From: Bacteroidia bacterium | Lineage (GTDB): Bacteria > Bacteroidota > Bacteroidia > NS11-12g > UBA9320 | Assembly (NCBI GenBank): GCA_020849295.1 | Contig: JADLGN010000025.1 | Location: 1-39,310 of the forward strand | Length of the DNA: 39,310 bases | Direction: 5' to 3' | Shown: piece by piece, positions 37,068 through 39,310 of the stretch | How the letters are laid out: each line of letters starts with the position of its first letter | Position numbering within the stretch: the stretch's first letter is position 1 | Program-made: the position numbers and the translations under genes | The notes under the pieces: generated by a model | What the model saw: the letters and a program-made list of their open reading frames with translations, nothing else | The model's database searches: none | Told to the model about the DNA's origin: nothing

Positions 37068-39310
37068 ATGGCATTAAGCTGGAACGAAATAAAAGATAGA
37101 GCATTAAAATTCTCAAAAGAATGGGTGGACACTTCAAACGAAGAAGCAGACGCAAAGCCATTTTTAGTTGAGTTTTTTAATGTGTTTGGCATTAGCAGTA
37201 AACGTGTTTCGACCTTTGAACACAGAGTAAAAAAACTGGACGACAAAGACGGTTACATTGACCTGCTTTGGAAAGGAACAATTTTAATTGAAATGAAAAG
37301 TCGAGGTAAAAACCTTGGCAAAGCATATCAACAAGCCAAAGACTACACACACGGACTGAAACAACACGAATTACCGAAATACATTCTCATTTCTGACTTT
37401 GAAAATTTTAGACTTTACGACCTTGATGAAGATAAAACCGTAGAATTTAAACTCAACGACCTTGTAAATAATGTTCAGCATTTCGGTTACATTTTAGGTT
37501 ATCAAAAAAAGGTTTACAAAGAACAAGACCCTGCAAACATTAAAGCGGCAGAGTTAATGGGTAAACTTCACGACAGACTTGAAGAAATCGGCTACACAGG
37601 ACATCCATTAGAAGTTTACTTGGTTCGTATTCTGTTTTTACTTTTCGCAGAAGACACAACAATTTTCAATAAACAACAATTTCAAGAATATTTAGAACAG
37701 CGAACAGCCGAAGACGGAAGCGACCTTGCAGCCAAATTGCAAGAGTTGTTTCAAGTATTAAACACACCAAAGGAAAACCGTTTTAAAAATCTTGACGAAC
37801 AACTTGCCGACTTTCCGTATGTAAACGGAAAACTTTTTGAAGAAAACTTGTCTACGGCAAGTTTCGACACAAAAATGCGTCAAGCCTTGCTTGACTGCTG
37901 TTACATTGATTGGAGTAAAATATCGCCAGCGATATTTGGCTCAATGTTTCAAAGTGTAATGAACCCGAAAGAACGCAGAAACTTAGGGGCACACTACACA
38001 AGCGAAACCAATATTTTAAAACTGATTAAACCGCTTTTCTTGGACGACCTTTGGAAAGAATTTGAAAGTATCAAAGACAATAAAAACAAACTTCCCGAAT
38101 TTCATAAAAAACTTAGCACACTCAAATTCCTTGACCCTGCTTGTGGTTGCGGAAACTTCTTGGTTATTACTTACCGAGAATTGCGTTTGTTGGAATTGCA
38201 AGTAATGCGAGCTTTGAACAAAGCAGGGCAACGCTTTTTGGACGTGAGCCAAGTGTTGTGGATAGATGTTGACCAATTTAGCGGAATTGAATATGAAGAA
38301 TTTCCTGCACGAATTGCCGAAGTTGCAATGTGGCTTATTGACCACCAAATGAATATGCAAATAAGCAATGAATTTGGGCAATATTTTGTGCGTTTACCGT
38401 TAAAGAAATCTGCTAAAATTGTTCACGGAAATGCTTTGCGAACCGATTGGGAAAGTTTGGTATCTAAAAACAAACTTTCTTACATCATCGGAAATCCTCC
38501 TTTTCTTGGAAAGAAAGAACAAAATGTACATCAAAAATCTGATATGGAATTTGTTTTTTCGAGCATTAAGGGAAGTGGCGTTTTAGATTATGTTACGGCT
38601 TGGTATTTAAAAGCAGCACAACTTATTCAAAACACAAAAATCAAAGTTGGTTTTGTTTCAACTAACTCAATATCCCAAGGCGAACAAGTTGGAATTTTGT
38701 GGCAAATACTTTTCAATCAATATCAAATCAAAATTCATTTTGCACATCAAACATTTTCTTGGACAAATGAAGCAAAAGGCAAAGCGGCTGTTCACGTTGT
38801 AATTGTTGGCTTTGCCAACTTTGACACCAACGAAAAACGAATTTTTGAATACGAAAATATTAAAGGTGAAGCCCACGAAATAAAAGTAAAAAACATCAAC
38901 CCATTTTTGGTTGAGGGCAAAGACATAACGGTTGAAAATAGAAAATCGCCAATCTGTAAAGTTCCCGAAATTGTTTACGGAAGTTTTGCATTAGATGATG
39001 GAAACTATACGTTATCAGAAGAAGAACGAAAAGAAATTATTTCTGAAAACAAAAGTTCAGAAAAATTGATTAAGCCTTTTATTGGTGGGCGTGAGTTGTT
39101 ACACTCTGAAAAGCGTTATTGTTTGTGGCTTGCAGAAGCAGAGCCAAATGAAATTAAAGGCAACAGCAAAATAAAAGAACGTGTTGAAGCAGTTCAAAAA
39201 TGGCGTTTAAATAGCGACAGAGGAAACACAAAAAAACTTGCAGATACACCGACACTTTTTGCAGAAGTTAGACAACCAAAAACAAATTATTTAGCATTCC
39301 CGACAGTTTC
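37068..39310 (+). CDS. MmeI-like type IIG restriction-modification enzyme (partial at right edge)
   Basis: The reading frame runs from ATG 37068 to the window edge without a stop, 747 codons; MmeI-type enzymes are roughly 900-1000 residues, so the C-terminal part is missing. Visible domains in order: a PD-(D/E)XK nuclease with Asp65, nine residues, Glu75-Met-Lys77 (the same spacing as the MmeI active site), a helical spacer (about 150-300), an adenine methyltransferase with motif I LDPACGCGNF at 355-364 and motif IV NPPF at 476-479, then the start of the target-recognition domain (IKPFIGGRELLHSEKRYCLWL near 674-694). One polypeptide should both methylate and cut DNA. It is in an operon with the upstream ATPase and is probably horizontally acquired. 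Confidence 0.93.
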   Translation, partial: MALSWNEIKDRALKFSKEWVDTSNEEADAKPFLVEFFNVFGISSKRVSTFEHRVKKLDDKDGYIDLLWKGTILIEMKSRGKNLGKAYQQAKDYTHGLKQHELPKYILISDFENFRLYDLDEDKTVEFKLNDLVNNVQHFGYILGYQKKVYKEQDPANIKAAELMGKLHDRLEEIGYTGHPLEVYLVRILFLLFAEDTTIFNKQQFQEYLEQRTAEDGSDLAAKLQELFQVLNTPKENRFKNLDEQLADFPYVNGKLFEENLSTASFDTKMRQALLDCCYIDWSKISPAIFGSMFQSVMNPKERRNLGAHYTSETNILKLIKPLFLDDLWKEFESIKDNKNKLPEFHKKLSTLKFLDPACGCGNFLVITYRELRLLELQVMRALNKAGQRFLDVSQVLWIDVDQFSGIEYEEFPARIAEVAMWLIDHQMNMQISNEFGQYFVRLPLKKSAKIVHGNALRTDWESLVSKNKLSYIIGNPPFLGKKEQNVHQKSDMEFVFSSIKGSGVLDYVTAWYLKAAQLIQNTKIKVGFVSTNSISQGEQVGILWQILFNQYQIKIHFAHQTFSWTNEAKGKAAVHVVIVGFANFDTNEKRIFEYENIKGEAHEIKVKNINPFLVEGKDITVENRKSPICKVPEIVYGSFALDDGNYTLSEEERKEIISENKSSEKLIKPFIGGRELLHSEKRYCLWLAEAEPNEIKGNSKIKERVEAVQKWRLNSDRGNTKKLADTPTLFAEVRQPKTNYLAFPTV

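Overview
The window is from the chromosome of a Bacteroidota bacterium with a low-GC genome. The evidence is the type IX secretion / gliding motor genes (gldL, gldM, PorG-like and PorT-like barrels), a surface protein with a type IX sorting domain, TonB-dependent receptor architecture, and repeated upstream elements of the form TTT(A/G)-N19-22-TAnnTTTG, the Bacteroidota house-keeping promoter. I cannot place it below phylum level.

Left edge (1-1850): an accessory zone. It holds the tail of an unknown membrane protein, two imperfect palindromes resembling integron attC sites around one orphan membrane-protein gene, a small inverted-repeat element, and a relic of an IS1182-like transposase. A SulP anion transporter follows.

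Core region (3.5-22.3 kb): an HtrA/Deg protease, a VWA-domain surface protein likely exported by type IX secretion, groES-groEL, gpsA, a TonB-dependent receptor, dnaK, an M42 aminopeptidase, an M48 lipoprotein protease, a TPR protein, yidC, tRNA-Met(CAT), a 1-pyrroline-5-carboxylate dehydrogenase and a FemAB/GNAT-like protein. Much of this concerns envelope biogenesis and protein quality control.

Type IX secretion block (22.3-27.4 kb): gldL and gldM, the inner-membrane proton-driven motor, are followed at once by a large protein that joins a beta-helix-like N-terminus to a PorG-like outer-membrane barrel. A convergent PorT-like barrel gene lies next. The usual partners gldK and gldN are not adjacent.

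Phenylacetate block (27.4-34.8 kb): a TerB-like small protein, then paaE-A-B-C, an SPFH/stomatin-like membrane protein, paaD, a 3-hydroxyacyl-CoA dehydrogenase (paaH-type) and a thiolase (paaJ-type). Together these encode ring epoxidation of phenylacetyl-CoA and the last beta-oxidation steps. The ligase (paaK), the isomerase/hydratase genes (paaG, paaF) and paaZ are not in the window.

Right edge (34.8-39.3 kb): a small membrane-protein gene broken by a one-base deletion in a T run, a second relic of the same transposase family, a cassette-like junction, then a DUF4143-type AAA ATPase and an MmeI-like combined restriction-methylation enzyme that runs off the window. This segment looks acquired. 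No CRISPR array, rRNA or intact transposase was seen.
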